NCBI GenBank assembly: GCA_002286715.1
Contig: NSJX01000028.1
Location: forward strand, 303,683 to 367,682
DNA from: Dentipellis sp. KUC8613
Lineage: Eukaryota; Basidiomycota; Agaricomycetes; Russulales; Hericiaceae
Length of the DNA stretch: 64,000 bases
Direction: 5' to 3'
Made by a program: the position numbers and the translations under genes. Shown in pieces: positions 35,851-47,554 of this stretch (position 1 is the first letter of the stretch; every line of letters begins with the position of its first letter). The notes beneath the pieces are model-generated. The model ran no database searches and was not told the origin of the DNA. It was given only the letters and a program-made list of their open reading frames with translations.

Positions 35851-36189
35851 TCTTTGCACTGCACCGTGATTTGGTCATGTTCAACCGCATCAGAGTACAC
35901 CATAACAGTGGCATTTCCACAGCGACCGCTTCATGCCCCGTGCTCCAGTCTTCTCTGGATACGACGACCGAGAGATTCGCCCCACGATATCCCCAGATCT
36001 GCAGAAAAAAAATCGTGAATCAATCTCATCAAATATCTCGGTTAACGAGTTTAGCGAACACGACATTGACGCTCGAGCAAAGCATTCTATTCAAGGCAGA
36101 GCTACTAGGATAACTAGGCGCGCACTCACTCAGATGTGTGATCGTGCTGATGGTTCCCCTCCGGTCTGCCGCTATTCTTGGTAACTTGC
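35851..36189. other. Intergenic inside the P450-3 unit
   Basis: Stands where the rest of the AKR would be. I see no further AKR exon here, so that part appears deleted or scrambled. Confidence 0.4.
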
Positions 36190-36450
36190 AGTTTCAGGTA
36201 CGTTTTTACACCTCTTTCGCAGATCCTCCTGATATGGCCTCGCTTTCCAGACTCCTGTATCTTCTTTGTCGGCATGCGTGGGTATCAGTTAAGTAGTCGT
36301 CATAACACCGACGTTCACAGTAAGTAGCTCCGACTCTCCATTGGCTACCCCGAGATACCAACCTCAGCCACAATGACCTGTCGCTCGACCGCGGGAGTCT
36401 ACACTGCCGAATTCTGCATTTTGGATGTCTTTGTTGTCTTTGTGAGTTCA
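36190..36450 (-). pseudogene. Relic of an unidentified gene, copy next to P450-3
   Basis: Antisense to P450-3. On the minus strand TPAVERQVIVAEVGISG is followed by a stop and further stops. It is more decayed than the copies by P450-2 and P450-5 but clearly the same sequence. A second conserved patch, LKLQVTKNS, lies near 36190 and matches LMLHIAKNS in the P450-5 copy. Confidence 0.55.
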
Positions 36451-36780
36451 GAGTAAACGCGCACCTCGAATACGCTCACTCAAATTGAGCGCGGTGTACG
36501 ACCGTGAAGGTAAATTGTTTGTTCAAGGCGAACCACTCCGACTCGGACAAGCACTTACTTTTCCTGCGACCGTTTGGCATTTTTCAGGCGCGAAGAGCCC
36601 TTGAAATCCACCCAGCACGAATTATAGACTCCGGCATTGCGTGTACAACGAGCGTCATAAGCTGATCTCACTCTCGTTGTGTCATCGCGGTAGGGTTGGT
36701 TGCTTACCCATTCTACATCTATGTACGCGAGGCTTATCATTCTCATTAGGGTTCCAACAGACCGTGTTGTGGGAAACCGT

Positions 36781-36835
36781 GCAGCTCAACTGCACGAGGG
36801 GGGGCCATGTGAGCTGGTTTTTGGGTTCATATAAA
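36781..36835 (+). promoter_or_regulatory. Conserved core promoter of P450-3
   Basis: Contains CAACTGCACGAGG, CCATGTGAGC and TATAAA at 36830-36835, 43 bp before the ATG at 36878. Equivalent to the blocks at 34429, 55429 and 59650. Confidence 0.7.
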
Positions 36836-36877
36836 CCGCCCTTCGCTGTATGTACTTGGGCGAAATTCATCCTCGGT

Positions 36878-39218
36878 ATGCCTTCCGCGTACCTTTGGAC
36901 CCTTTCAGCCGCAGTCTTCGCATTCTCCTATGCCCTCTACAAAGCTCGACGTGCTCGACGCTCTTTGAATTATCTACGAGGCCCCCCTTCGTCTTCCTTT
37001 TGGCTAGGTCAGTCATTCGCTTTTGACATTCTACGGCGACTGACGCTCGCAAACAGGCAACCTGCAGGATATTTTCTATCAGGACCAAGTCGGCGATGTG
37101 GACTTCAAGTGGATGCGCGAGTACGGTAGTGCATGGCGCATCTCTGGATGCATGGGCGTAAGAGTGCTTTTTTTCTTGTCGATACACTTCTTGCTGAACA
37201 CATCCTCAGGAGGATTACCTTATGCTCACGGACCCCAAGGCCCTTCAATACATCCTTCACACCTCCGGTTACCGGTTCCCCAAGCGTGCAGATAATGTTG
37301 AGGGCACCAGGTTGGCTCTCGGGCAGGGCTTAGTCTGGGCGCACGGTGCGGTCTTTCTTCCATCTTCGGCATGTTCCAGAACTTGAGCTTTCTTCAGGCG
37401 AGACACATCAACGACAGAGAAAGATTATGAATCCCGCATTCACCGCGCCGCAGCTGAGATCCTTCCTCGGTGTTTTCCAGCAATACGGTACGAAGGTGCG
37501 TGTTGTAGCCCCCCTTCCCCGTGAATGAATCATGACACAATTTTCTTTAGTTGGTGCAGAAGTGGAAGGATGAGTTGAGCTCGTCACCATCTGACGCGTC
37601 GGTCATGAACATCGCGCCCTGGTTTTCCCGGGTAGCCCTTGATATCATCGGAGTGGGTGAGTGTAATCTGTCTGCAACCGACCGATTCGGCTACCACAAT
37701 TGAGAAATGTATATTTCAGCCGGGTTTAATAGCGAGTTCGGTGCTTTGGACGACGATGAGAACGAGGTTAGCGAGGCATACAAGGGTCTCCTGTGAGTCT
37801 GCTCCTTTTCTCTCACTCCAGCCTCCGCTGATTTGCCTATTTCAGCGTCGACGGAACGCTGTACCCCTCCAAGCCCGACCTTTTCTTCAAATCGTTCTGG
37901 AAATACATCCCATCGGAGATCCTGCATCTCGTCCGGTTCCTCCCGGCCAAGTCGTATATGCGCTTCCGGAGATACACTCTCTTCATGAGGAGGTTTGCCC
38001 CGGAGGTCTTCCAAAAGAACGAATCTCAGGGTGACGGGAAGGACGTGATCAGTGTCCTCCACCGGGCCAACTCCTCTGAGGATCCGGCTAAGCGTCTCAG
38101 CCCCAACGAGCTCTATGACCAAATTTCGTACGTCGACGTCGCTTCCCCGAGATACGTGACGACCAATCTCTATTATTGCAGTACGATCCTCCTGGCGGGA
38201 CACGATACTACGTCGTACACAGTGACATGGCTCTTTTGGGAGCTGTCGAAGCACCCGTCGTGGCAGGTCAAAGTCCGGGAGGAGATCATCGCTACGCGGA
38301 ACAACGTGACCGCTCGTGGAGACAGCGACCTATCGGCAGCCGACCTAGACGGAATGCCCATCCTGAATGCTGTTCTCAAGGTACGCAACATATTGCTTCC
38401 TTCATAAGAGGGTCAGGAGGACAGACACATTTTTCATTTCCAGGAATCGATGCGGTTACATCCCATCGTGTGGTACATGGCCAGGACAGCTGAGAACGAC
38501 GACGTCATCCCGCTCGCTTTTCCGGTCACTTCAAAGTCAGGGGAGACGATCTCCGCGATTCCCGTTCGGAAGGGACAAGATATCCAAATTTCCATCGCTG
38601 CTTATAACCGGTATGAAGAAATATTTATAAGCTACAGAGTCGGTCGTTGATTACTGCCTTCCAATATACAGCATGCCGGAAGTATGGGGCGAAGATGCGC
38701 ACGAATTCAATCCGGATCGGTTCTTGAGACAACGCGGGGCGAAGCAGACGTCTGTCGGCGTATATGCCAACTTGTGAGTTTTCCCGTTGCTGTTGTAACT
38801 GCTCTCATGCTCACTATCTTGTGCATACAGGCTGAACTTCTGTATGTCCTCTCTCTTTTGACTAAACCTTTTTCTAACAAATCACAGCGGGCGGACTCCG
38901 AGCCTGCATCGGGTGAGTAATCTATCACAGAGCGGCTTCTGGTGACTGACTCTCGATTGCCTACGCCTACTCTAGCTGGAGATTCTCGTACGCACAACTC
39001 ATCTTTCCTTGCAACTGCACGCGATTTAACTGACGACGCATTGTAGCATTCTGGAACAGCAAACACTGTCAACCATGCTTTTGGAGAATTTCGAGTTCTC
39101 CCTTCCGCAGGGCAAGGCCGCAAACGACGTCAAGCGCAAGCCCAGCATCGTCATGGTGCCCATCATTGAGGACCAACCTGGACTCACGTTATTCTTGGAG
39201 GTGAAACCGATCCAGTAG
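36878..39218 (+). CDS. Cytochrome P450, copy 3
   Basis: Fourteen exons resolved in phase: 36878-37007, 37057-37157, 37210-37345, 37398-37495, 37551-37656, 37720-37792, 37846-38127, 38182-38380, 38444-38610, 38672-38773, 38831-38841, 38888-38912, 38975-38986, 39047-39218. They give 537 residues. The anchor is LWTLSAAVFAFSYALYK, then LRGPPSSSFWLG. Later motifs: QRKIMNPAFTAPQLRSFLG, I-helix AGHDTTSYTVTWLFWELSKH, K-helix ESMRLHP, FNPDRFL and the haem loop FSGGLRACIG, with the cysteine in the 25 nt exon. The C-terminus LFLEVKPIQ is shared with copies 2 and 4. Intact. Its unit has lost the AKR gene (relic at 35412) that is kept in the P450-4 unit. Confidence 0.95.
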
Positions 39219-39610
39219 GGCATTCGCAATCGCTTGCATTCATTCATTATCGGTAGGCCGGGGATGTCTGGAAACAAGTCAAAAGGGTCTCTTGATTGCG
39301 TACATTGTGTACTCGGAGATGTCTTATGCTGTACCCATAGAAGTGTCACCCGGTTACTAGCTACGCGTAATATCTAATATTCTTATATCGCTGGCACATC
39401 GAACAACCATCTAAACTTCCACAGCGAGCATTCATACTCGAACACTACACGGGACATAGTACCATCTGCAACAGACAAACAGCAAGTGACAGTGACATAA
39501 ACTCTACAATATATACACCTAATGTACCGTCTACGATGTCCAAATCCAAATCCTACCGTCCCCGCGCGAGAGCAGAAACCACAAACCATCAACGTGTCCT
39601 ATACATAAGA
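39219..39610. other. Intergenic, convergent 3' ends
   Basis: 3' flanks of P450-3 and the Tag1-like gene. No gene recognised. Confidence 0.45.
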
Positions 39611-41719
39611 CTACCGTTTGCCGACCTTCACAGTCCCCTGGAATGGAAGCCCTGTCAGTTCCATTGCACCGCCCAGGCCCGCCACGCGCACCGCGACGGC
39701 CGCGGTGCCCTGCACACCTGCTAGCGCAGGCTGATGACCGAATATCACCTGCCACGGACATGCACGTCAGCCTTGCCCCAGCCACCAAAGGCAAAAGAAA
39801 CAGCAAAAAACGCACCTTGCCAACGAAATTGCTGAACTCCTTCTCCCGGCCCGGCAGCACCTGCAGCGGCACGTCGACGAGCAGCGCACGGACGAGCGTC
39901 ACGCTCCCGTCGTCATCTTCATCGTCGTCGCCGTCATCGGGGTTCGTAGAGTTCCCAGGCTCGCTGTCAGCAGGAAGCCAGTCGTCCGGGCGGATATGCG
40001 CGAACGCACGTGGAGGGAGCGGGTCAGGAAGTGGCGGTGCGGGCGGCGCAGGGAGCGGCCCATCTCTATCTCCGTCTCCTCCACCCCAGCGCACGACACT
40101 CAGCTCGCCGTCGTCCGCGTCGTCGTCACCGTCGCTATCACCATCGGGCACAGGCCCGTCGAACACGAGCACGTCCGGCAGGACACGGCCAACCTCGAGG
40201 CGGACGTCGAAGCCGCGCGGGAGGACGACGCGCGCGCGCACCTCGCCGCTCGCGCGCATCTCCGTGCCGACGGGCTTGATGTGCATGTCGCGCAGCGTGA
40301 CGCTGCGCAGGACGTGCGGGCGCGGATGCGGCGGCGGGAGCGCGGTGGTGATCTGCAGGTCTGGGAGGAGCGGCGTGTGGATGAGGAGCGGCGCGGGGTG
40401 CGCGGAGAGGTAGGCGGAGATGAGCGTGCTGAGCGCGGCGATGCCGGGTGCGGCGTGCGGCGGGAGGAGCACGCCTGAGAGGGAGAGGGAGAGGTTGGTG
40501 TGTGCGGGGGGAGGAAGCGTAAGGGTGAGCGGGTGGACTGTGATGTTGGAGATGGAGATGGGGGTCGTGAGGTTCATAGGAGGAGGGAGAGATATGATGA
40601 AGGGGAGTGGAGGAGTGGTAAATATTGCATTGAATGGGAGTGTGGGTGGGATGGGGTTGATTATGCTGATGTTTGCCGCGAGTCCAAGGGTGCTATTGGG
40701 AGGTGCGGGATGAGGGGGAGAGGTGACGTGCATGGAGGTAATAGTCAGGAGGTCCGAAAATGCGGGGAGATCGTGTCCGGGTGGGGGAAATCCAGGAAGA
40801 AGTGGCACTACCAGAGTTTCCAGAATGACGCAAGCACGCGTGGAATGGAAGAGAAGGGCTCACACTTTTGGCGCACAGCAACCTCGACATCGTGCCTCTC
40901 AAGCTTGAGCAACCGGCTGCGCCAACCGTGCTCCGCAATGCCACCGCCGTGCACGAGCACGGACGGAATAGACGTCTGCGCGGTTATGAAGCCTTCACGC
41001 CAGCAGGCGCGTGCAAAATTCAGCCATGCTGTTGTGTTCTGGGTGGGTTTGATGAGCACAGGCAGCGAGAAGGATGTGAGCCATTCGTCGCCTTTCGGCG
41101 GGTTGGAGGTGAGGGGAATTTGAAGCGGAGGAGTCGTTACGGATGCGAGGAAATTCTTCTCGGGGTCCTCAGAATGTACGTCAATGGGAGCCATTTGCAC
41201 GGAGACACTGTCTAGAGAATCAATTCCCCAGCGCCCGATGGCTTTCCATGCCCGCAGGATGAAAGCATCGTCTTCGTCAGGTTTGACCTCGATCGCGGCA
41301 CCGGCATCGAAACCGATGCGGGCGCCGACTTCCACCCAAAGGCCGCCGCCATGTGTCAGGTTCAAGACACGTACAGAATCGGGTCCCCGCACAATCAGGG
41401 AGCGCTCGACGAGTTCCTCGGTGGGTATAGACTGTGCACGGGATGCGTAGGAATATGCGAGAGCGATAAACAGGAGCACTATGACTGCAAGAGTGAATGT
41501 CGTAAGGAAGACCGTGAGAAGAAGTCGAAGTAGACGTCGATGCGCATGATTGCGTGCCGAGGGCAGTTCAGAGTGTACATGAAGCGCGGAGGGGGCGGAG
41601 GGGGAGGGAGACCCAAGAAGAGGCGTTGTCTCTGTCGGGTCGGGCTCAGGGTCGGGTGTTGCGCGGGCCTTGCCCTTGTCCACATGGGGGTGGCTCGGAG
41701 GGTCTCCACTCGAGCTCAT
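39611..41719 (-). CDS. Single-pass membrane protein resembling yeast Tag1
   Basis: Three exons (40864-41719, 39816-40807, 39611-39748), 661 residues. The start at 41719 (MSSSGDPPSH) is preferred over an in-frame ATG at 41854, whose extra residues are Thr/Pro low complexity. The N-terminal 65 residues are soluble and contain ETTPLLG, a dileucine-type vacuolar sorting signal. One membrane helix, TFTLAVIVLLFIALAYS, follows, then YASRAQSIPTEELVERSLIV and a long luminal part with repeated hydrophobic beta-rich segments of the LEA-like/DUF3712 kind, many N-x-S/T sites and an acidic patch PDDGDDDEDDDGS. Layout and the post-helix motif match the fungal family of Tag1 (YLR173W), a vacuolar protein needed to end autophagy in yeast. 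The assignment is by layout and memory of the family, not by alignment. ATG1 starts 613 bp away, divergently. Confidence 0.72.
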
Positions 41720-42332
41720 CGTATGAGCATGCGGCGGCGGCGCCGTCGGTGTCGTCGTGGAAGGCGTCGTGGTGGTGGTGAGGAGAACAAGTGTCGGGTA
41801 ATTTAAATAATGACATCCTATCATAGCATGCACGTGCTGCGGATCATGGCGCACGTGATAGCAGAAAAGCGCGTTTTCTCAACTCGTTCTTCGGCAAAGC
41901 AACAAACTTCACAAGGACCATATATGAAGTCCCTTCGCCTCAGTAACGCGTACGCCTCCCTTCGTTTGCCTCCACGAGCGCCGACGAAGCCCTTGTTCGC
42001 TGTTGGACATAGCGGAGAAAGGAGGCGCCAGCGGTTCCCACGGTGCCACGAGGCCACTTGGGTCTGACTTATCTCAAGCAGGCGAGCCTTGGTCGTTGTG
42101 CCCAGCGCTCCTGCTTCAAGCAGCTTCACTCGACAAGCGTCTCTCTTTCTACCCAACACGAGCCCTTTCACTCGTCTCTATGCCCAATTGCTGACAAACC
42201 ACATATATTGCGTCAGTCACCAAACCGCCTCTACTTTCCTTCCGCTTCACGCTTATACCGGCTTCAACTACAACCACCACCATCGACGACTCCTGACTTT
42301 CCGTTTCGTCTGAAAGTCCAACAAACCACCCC
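41720..42332. promoter_or_regulatory. Divergent promoter interval, Tag1-like gene / ATG1
   Basis: 613 bp between the two start codons. On the minus side there is an AT-rich stretch, TTATTTAAAT, near 41799-41808; on the plus side long C/T-rich tracts precede ATG1, as is common for fungal housekeeping promoters. Confidence 0.5.
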
Positions 42333-45300
42333 ATGGCGCCCTCAGCGGCCCCTTCCACGAAGCGCACGCTGAGCAGCACCTCAGGCAGGCGTGCCGAGGA
42401 TGAGGAGCTCAGGCCGTACGTGATTGTCGGCGACCTCGGCAAGGGTAGCTTTGCAGTCGTTTATAAGGGATATCATGAGGTGCGTCCATGACATCTTTCA
42501 GGTCTCAGAATGATGGCTGAGAAGGCGCCTTTTGTTGTAGGAGACACGAGAGGAGGTCGCGATCAAGACCGTTAGCAGGAGCAGTCTCTCCGCAAAGCTG
42601 TTTGAGAACCTCCAAAGTGAAATTGACATTCTCAAGTCTCTATCTCATAGACATATCACCAAGCTGATTGATATCATCGTACGTCCTTTTGTTTACCGGG
42701 CGTTGGGCTCCCTATCTCTGCCGGGTGAGGACGACCTCGCTCGCTCGCGTGCCATGCTCGCCGTGCTCCGCAACGGTGCTGGACGGACACGGCCCAATCA
42801 GGGAGTCCCATTTCCCCGGAGCCTCTACCTCATGGTTGCCTGGTTCATACTCAACTGACACATTTATAGCGTGCTGAAAGGAATATCTACCTAATCATGG
42901 AGTTCTGTGCCGGTGGCGATCTTACCAACTACATCAAGAAACGCGGCCGTGTCGAAGGTCTAGAATACGTGCCTTCGCCAGGTGCTGCTCCCCAATATTA
43001 CCCACATCCACGAACGGGTGGACTCGCGGAGATCGTTGTCCGGAGTTTCTTGCGGCAGCTAGGTACGTTACATTCAGATGTAGATATGTTATGATGATTA
43101 CAAGGTGCTTGATTAGCTCGTGCGCTCAAGTTCCTGCGTGGGCGAAATCTGATCCACCGAGATATCAAGCCGCAGGTGCGTTCTCTGTTCGTGGCCATTT
43201 CTTTCTTACATCTGTCTGACCGTCCATCCGTCTAGAACCTTCTGTTGAAGCCCGCAAGCGAAGATGAGCTCCGCAGAGGTCACCCACTGGGTGTGCCCAT
43301 CCTCAAGATTGCCGACTTTGGCTTTGCGCGATTGCTTCCTGAAGCTATGATGGCGGAAACGCTTTGCGGATCACCGTAAGCCGCTCCTCTTTCTCCCTTC
43401 GCAACCTGACCGAACATCGCATTCTCCGATAGACTGTACATGGCCCCCGAGATCCTCTCCTACCAGAAATACGACGCCAAGGCCGATCTCTGGTCAGTCG
43501 GCGCCGTGCTCTACGAGATGTCCGTCGGCCGGCCGCCCTTCCGCGCCGCGAACCACATCGAGCTGCTCAAGAAGATCGACCACTCGAAGGGCATCCGCTT
43601 CCCCGACGAGGACCCCGCCGCGCCGCAGGGCACGACCGTCGTCCCGGACGACGTGAAGAAGCTCATCCGCATGCTCCTGCGGCGCGTGCCCGTCGAGCGC
43701 GCGAGCTTCGAGGAGTTCTTCAAGAGCACCGCGCTCGCCAACTCGAAGTTTCCCCGGCCCGCGCGTCCTGCGCCTGTCAGAGTCGAGTCGGCAGCGGCAG
43801 AGCATGCGGACGGCGCGGAAGCGGACGAGGACGCGGACGCGGTGCCGGGTGTCATTCCCGAGGCGCACATGAGGATACCACCGGAGGTACTTGACCCGCA
43901 GGCGATGATCCCGCCGAGCAGGTTCAACTTCAGGCGGGCGAGCAATCCGCAGGGTGAGCTCGAGGAGACGAGTGCGCCGGCCGTGACGGCGCCGGTGCCC
44001 ACCCGCGATGCACCGCGTCCGCCAGCACCAGCACCAGCGCCGACACAGACGCTGGCACCGCAAGCGCAAGTGGAGGCGCGGGTACATACGCCACCCCAGA
44101 GTGCGAACGCGCCGGCATCACGGAGGGCGTTGTCAACGGAGGGCTCGATTATCCCAGGCGAGACAGAAGAGGACGGGCTTTTGCGTAGAGAGTATGTGCT
44201 TGTGGGCGACACCCGCGCCGTAGAGTTCAATCGGACTGTAGATGGTTCGTATTCTCAACGCTTTCTCTTCTACTGACTTGCCTACTGAGGTCAACTCCCC
44301 AGAAATCAACGCCGCGCGCCGACGCCCACTGCTCGACCGCCGCGTCCCCCCAACGCCCCCAAACAACGTTCCCTCCGCATCCGGCTCCCCCTCTTCCTCA
44401 TCTCCCCACGAACTAGACGCGCACCCCGCCGCAGACTCCGCCTCGCCCAACACCACGACCTTCCCGCCCCCGCCCAACGCAAACGCCACGCCGCCGCCGC
44501 CCCTCACACGCACGCCCACGAATGCGCTCACGCGCGCACTGTCGCTCGCCTCGCGCCGGCTCTTCGGGTCGTCTGGAGCCGGCACGGGCCGCTCGCCGCC
44601 GCCGTTCGTGTCCTCGTCGCCCCCGCGGGTAGGCGAGCTGCGGGATAGGGAGGCGGGTGCGGAGCGCGAGAAGGAGAAGGATCCGGTGGAAGATGCGTTG
44701 CTGGCGCGGCTGGAGCAGCTCGCACAGAAGACGGATGTGATTACGCGCTGGGCGGACGAGATGTATGAGTATGTCAAGGCGATTCCGCAGAGTGCGTTCT
44801 CTCTTCCTCCTCCCCTTCCTTCCTCTTTCTTCATCTCAAAGTGTGATACTGACGTGTGTTGATGGCACACAGAGCCGCTTCCAGACCCGTCCAAGTTCGC
44901 GCCGCGCGAGGGCGAGCCGGAGAAACTCGCGCGGCGGCGCAAGCACGCGGACACGGAGGCGGAGTACAACGCCGTGACGTGCGTCGCGATCTACATGCTC
45001 GTCATGTCGTTCTCGCAGAAGGGCATCGAGGAGCTGCGCCGCTACCAGGAGCACATGGAGATGCGCTTCCCTGCGGGCGACTTCGAGGTCAGCGAGGGTT
45101 TCGACCAGGGTGAGTCTCCCTGTCTTGGGAAGAAGGGAGTGGAGGCTGATGCGGATTGTGGTTGGCAGCGCTGGGGTGGTTTAAGGACCATTTTGTCAAA
45201 TGCAATGACCGTGCGGCGTTGGTGAAGACGTGGCTGCCGGCACAGTATACGGGCCCGAGCACTTGGGTGGACGAGCTTGTATACAACCGTGCACTAACTC

Positions 45301-45838
45301 TGGTACGTAATCCATCTTTTATGATCCTTGATCTGCGGTACTGATGACGGTCACGCTGCAGAGCCGAAATGCCGCACACAAGGAGCTGCTTGACCAGCAC
45401 AAGAGTCCGGACGAGTGCGAGAAACTGTACGAAGAGTCGCTGTGGTGTCTGTATGCGCTCCAGGACGACCTGCTGCAGAAGGGCAACCCGTTCATGGAGG
45501 AGGACCGCGAGACCATCGCTACATGTGCGTCTCCACAATCCCTCCCTTCTGTGTGGTGTAGCTGACGCTGGTGTTATGACACAGGGATTAAACGCACGAA
45601 GCTGCGCCTGGTGCGCTGCCGCGCGCGCATGGCGATGCCGATTCGCGAGCGCCTGCGCGATGCGCGCGCAGACAAGAACCTCGACGACGTGCCGCGGATC
45701 CCGGCGCCGTGGGATGCCGAGGGCATGCAGGCGCTCCAGAACGAGACGCTCGGCCAGAATGCGAGCCCGCCGGCGCCGCAGCGGCCGACGCATACGAGGG
45801 CTCCGAGCTCCAATTTGGCACTCGGCGCCGCATCGTAG
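42333..45838 (+). CDS. ATG1: Autophagy-initiating serine/threonine kinase Atg1
   Basis: Eleven exons in phase (42333-42479, 42541-42678, 42870-43062, 43117-43175, 43236-43375, 43433-44244, 44303-44791, 44873-45109, 45169-45302, 45362-45524, 45585-45838), 921 residues. N-terminal kinase domain: [15 protein letters not shown] (ATP loop), VAIKTV (Lys), [32 protein letters not shown] (catalytic loop), [11 protein letters not shown] (DFG), [13 protein letters not shown] (activation segment). An insert between the hinge and the C-lobe helices ([15 protein letters not shown]) is usual in fungal Atg1. The middle, residues about 330-620, is Pro/Ala-rich and disordered. The C-terminal third is helical (tMIT domains that bind Atg13): [58 protein letters not shown]. 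The intron at 42679-42869 is unusually long (191 nt). Acts at the phagophore assembly site under TORC1 control. Confidence 0.96.
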
Positions 45839-46800
45839 CCCGCCCGCGCTGCTGATGCTAGACTGACTTGCTAGGGTTTATTTATCTTCACGTTCGCGCT
45901 CGTACCCTGACCCTAGTTCTTTTTCTTTTCATTCTTCCTTCTCCCTTTCATTCTTGGTGTGGATGTTGTATTGCGTACTATTTACCATTCTCTCCGGCTG
46001 ACCCTGCACATAACTCTCCGTCCTCCGAGTCCGACACCCCCACTCGCAGCCATCCCTTCATCTTCCGTTCAGCTTCAGCCCGTATATATTTTCCTATCGT
46101 ATTTGCTTCTCGCGGAACCCTGCTGGCCACTTCACATTTGCTATTTCCTATGTACGCTCTCTCCGCGCCTGCCACGTTCCCTCACGCCATGACGCACCCT
46201 CACTCTCATTGTACTATAGCTGCATTTTTTGTACTTGCATATTATATCGCATATCCATAGTTGTAAGTGCTGTAAGTTTTCGAGGGATGTGTCTTTCGTC
46301 TGCAGTCGTGTTGGGCTAGTTATAGGCTACGAGTCGATGTCGTTGGCGGTGCCGGAGGGTCACAGCGCACGGAATTTCCCGGTCATCCGTTTCGGAGTAT
46401 CCGACCAAGTTCAAGTTGACCGGGACCGTTGGACTGATCATGTACGTTCCATACCACATTATTGAGGATCCAACGCATGGCTTGGGCCTGTTTCCAGCCT
46501 CACAGCACATGCTCTTGGCGTTCTTTTATGGCCACTTCAGATCTCATCATCGCTTCAGCCGAGCTGGCCGATACCCGTTTCGCTCAAATCATCGGAGAAC
46601 CCAACGTGACTGTGCGCCTAGAAGGTTGCATGAATATGATTTGAGCGCCATTCGGTTGCCTACTGGCGGCAGCCTTTCTGCAAAGCGGGGGGACGAAGTG
46701 GCATCCTTGTGTCCACCGGAAGGTGTTACAGTATGCGCTGCTTATCTGACATCGGAATTCCTCTAATTTTTTCTGCAGCCTCGATCTGCTACTAGTCCCT
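45839..46800. other. ATG1 3' flank and unassigned DNA
   Basis: Pyrimidine-rich 3' region of ATG1 to about 46260. Between 46300 and 46800 the P450 relic may extend further 5', but I cannot align it with confidence. Confidence 0.4.
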
Positions 46801-47554
46801 CGGCTCGTGGCATAAACCCCGCTATTCCGTTCTGGACCGTCTTTCTGACCACGGGCTCGCGATGTACTCGGCGCGCTATATCATCCCTGTGCCGCTCTAC
46901 TGCCGCAGACAGCATCACGCGCATCTTCGAAGCACCACTCTTGTCAACCTCAACGACCCTAGCGCTCCATAAAATTCCCTTTGTCTCCTTCTTTTCGGCG
47001 TTCAACACCAGAGTTCGACACACCACTGACGCTGACGGCAGAAATTCTGACTGGTGGGGCAATGGTGCGCACGAGCTTAACCCTGAGCGCTTCTTGGGAT
47101 CAGACAAGGCGAAGCAGGCGTCTGTCGGCGTGCACGCCAATTTAGACGTTATATGTATGCCTAATCGTCCGCGACGTCACCGTAGATTGAATTTCCGTGT
47201 GTAGTCCCGTCTTTGAACTATCCGTTTCTCCGACTTACGATCCACGTAGCGGGTGGTCTTCGCGCTTGTATCGGGCAAGTACATGGATTGGTCTGTTTGT
47301 CCGATGTCGTCTGACCGTCCCTTCGCATGCACAGGTGGAAGTTCTCGTGCGGACGAATCAGCGCTTCCCCCTGACTTCCGTCTGAATAATGCACGCACGC
47401 TTTCATGACCTTGTTACTTGAAAACTTCGATTTTTCCCCGCCTCAAGATGTTGCCGAGAAAGGCGTCAAATGTGCCCCCAGCCTTATCATGGTGCCCGTG
47501 ATCGAGGGCAAACCTGGGTCTTGGCCGTATCTGAGCGCGAAGCCAATCGAGTAG
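46801..47554 (+). pseudogene. Truncated cytochrome P450 relic
   Basis: Only the C-terminal third remains. From about 47050: DWWGNGAHELNPERFLG (PERF region), ASVGVHANL, then the haem loop on the family's three microexons: 47186-47196 (11 nt), 47250-47274 (25 nt), 47335-47346 (12 nt), which would read LNFPGGLRACIG. The last exon gives FMTLLLENFDFSPPQDV and SLIMVPVIEGKPGS, with the stop at 47552-47554. Damage: no N-terminal two thirds, the donor after the HANL exon is lost (AG where GT is expected), the 25 nt exon has a GC donor, and upstream sequence near 46840 (NPAIPFWT) is out of register. It is a separate branch from copies 1-5, judging by its loop and tail residues. Confidence 0.8.

Noticed and set aside
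43511..44230. Minus-strand Ser/Ala-rich frame opposite ATG1
   Set aside because: Antisense shadow of a Pro/Ala-rich GC-biased exon.
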